Shown in pieces: positions 63,870-64,000 of a stretch of DNA of 64,000 bases (positions within the stretch are counted from its first letter, which is position 1; each line of letters starts with the position of its first letter). The stretch is from the NCBI RefSeq assembly GCF_900009265.2, contig NZ_LR735001.1, positions 62,001 through 126,000 on the forward strand. The letters are read 5' to 3'. This DNA is from Planktothrix paucivesiculata PCC 9631 (lineage in GTDB: Bacteria > Cyanobacteriota > Cyanobacteriia > Cyanobacteriales > Microcoleaceae). The translations under genes were made by a program, and so were the position numbers. The notes beneath the pieces were generated by a model, which did not search any database, had not been told where the DNA came from, and worked only from the letters and a program-made list of their open reading frames with translations.

Positions 63870-63958
63870 TTATTTTGTTTTGTTTTGATCAAAAAACTTA
63901 AAACAGTTTTAACACTTTTCCTTAACTATTGAGCTATTAGTGTGTTAGTACGCACTAC

Positions 63959-64000
63959 TCCCCCTGCTCCCCCTGCTCCCCCTGCTCCCCCTGCTCCCCC
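63959..64000. repeat. 9-bp tandem repeat (CTCCCCCTG)n at the window end
   Basis: At least four and a half perfect units of CTCCCCCTG, running off the window. It lies upstream of the response regulator, about 90 bp from its start. The following gene is not visible. Confidence 0.85.

Overview
The window comes from a filamentous cyanobacterium, most likely of the Oscillatoriales (Planktothrix/Oscillatoria-like). The evidence is a CO2-uptake NDH-1 cluster, psbI, a phycobiliprotein lyase, an NblR-like regulator, KaiB-like proteins, many GCGATCGC (HIP1) palindromes, heptanucleotide tandem repeats next to genes, and small cyanobacterium-specific families (DUF2949, DUF29, DUF3769). The species call is inference. 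The window opens inside one gene and ends in an intergenic repeat.

Layout. 1-4.0 kb: ndhF4 (3' part), ndhD4 and cupB, the NDH-1 CO2-hydration module. 4.0-7.8 kb: an accessory patch with an MmeI-like single-chain restriction-modification enzyme, a Uma2 nuclease and the wreck of a mazEF toxin-antitoxin pair. 7.8-13.9 kb (minus strand): a nucleoside phosphorylase-like protein, a 58-aa zinc ribbon, a 1190-aa multi-PAS/GAF/GGDEF diguanylate cyclase, two tandem KaiB-like genes and a small heat-shock-like protein. 14.2-19 kb: clpP-clpX, a secreted glycosidase, a Spy-like protein and a YqiA-like esterase. 19-25 kb: a polysaccharide/envelope cluster (ABC exporter with an odd C-terminal domain, pyruvyl transferase, two glycosyltransferases). 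25-30 kb: gloB, a decayed vapBC, rplI, a divergent pair of unrecognised helical proteins and an intact vapBC. 30.3-33.2 kb: dnaB interrupted by two inteins. 33-46 kb: FKBP, phasin-like, orphan antitoxins, hemC, GH108, glycosyltransferase, LD-carboxypeptidase, a cpcS-type lyase framed by repeats, and a GH38 alpha-mannosidase. 46-54 kb: psbI, an LptD-like outer-membrane protein, a TPR-methyltransferase, a third PIN-type TA pair and DUF29. 54-64 kb: gcvP, an Mrr-like nuclease paired with an alpha/beta hydrolase, trpC, an alanine-glyoxylate-type aminotransferase, DUF2949, DUF192 and an NblR-like response regulator.

How the parts fit. Core photosynthetic metabolism (CO2 uptake, haem/bilin synthesis, phycobilisome maturation and degradation control, PSII assembly, glycine decarboxylase plus aminotransferase for photorespiration) is interleaved with defence genes and TA modules in different states of decay. 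Repeats sit almost only between genes, and in two places supply a gene's stop codon.

The most unusual items are the two-intein dnaB, the ABC exporter with a histidine-kinase-like tail lacking the phospho-acceptor His, the KaiB-like pair upstream of a diguanylate cyclase, the two TA fossils, the divergent unknown pair at 27.1-29.4 kb, and the Mrr/hydrolase pair. No CRISPR array, rRNA, tRNA or intact insertion sequence was recognised.
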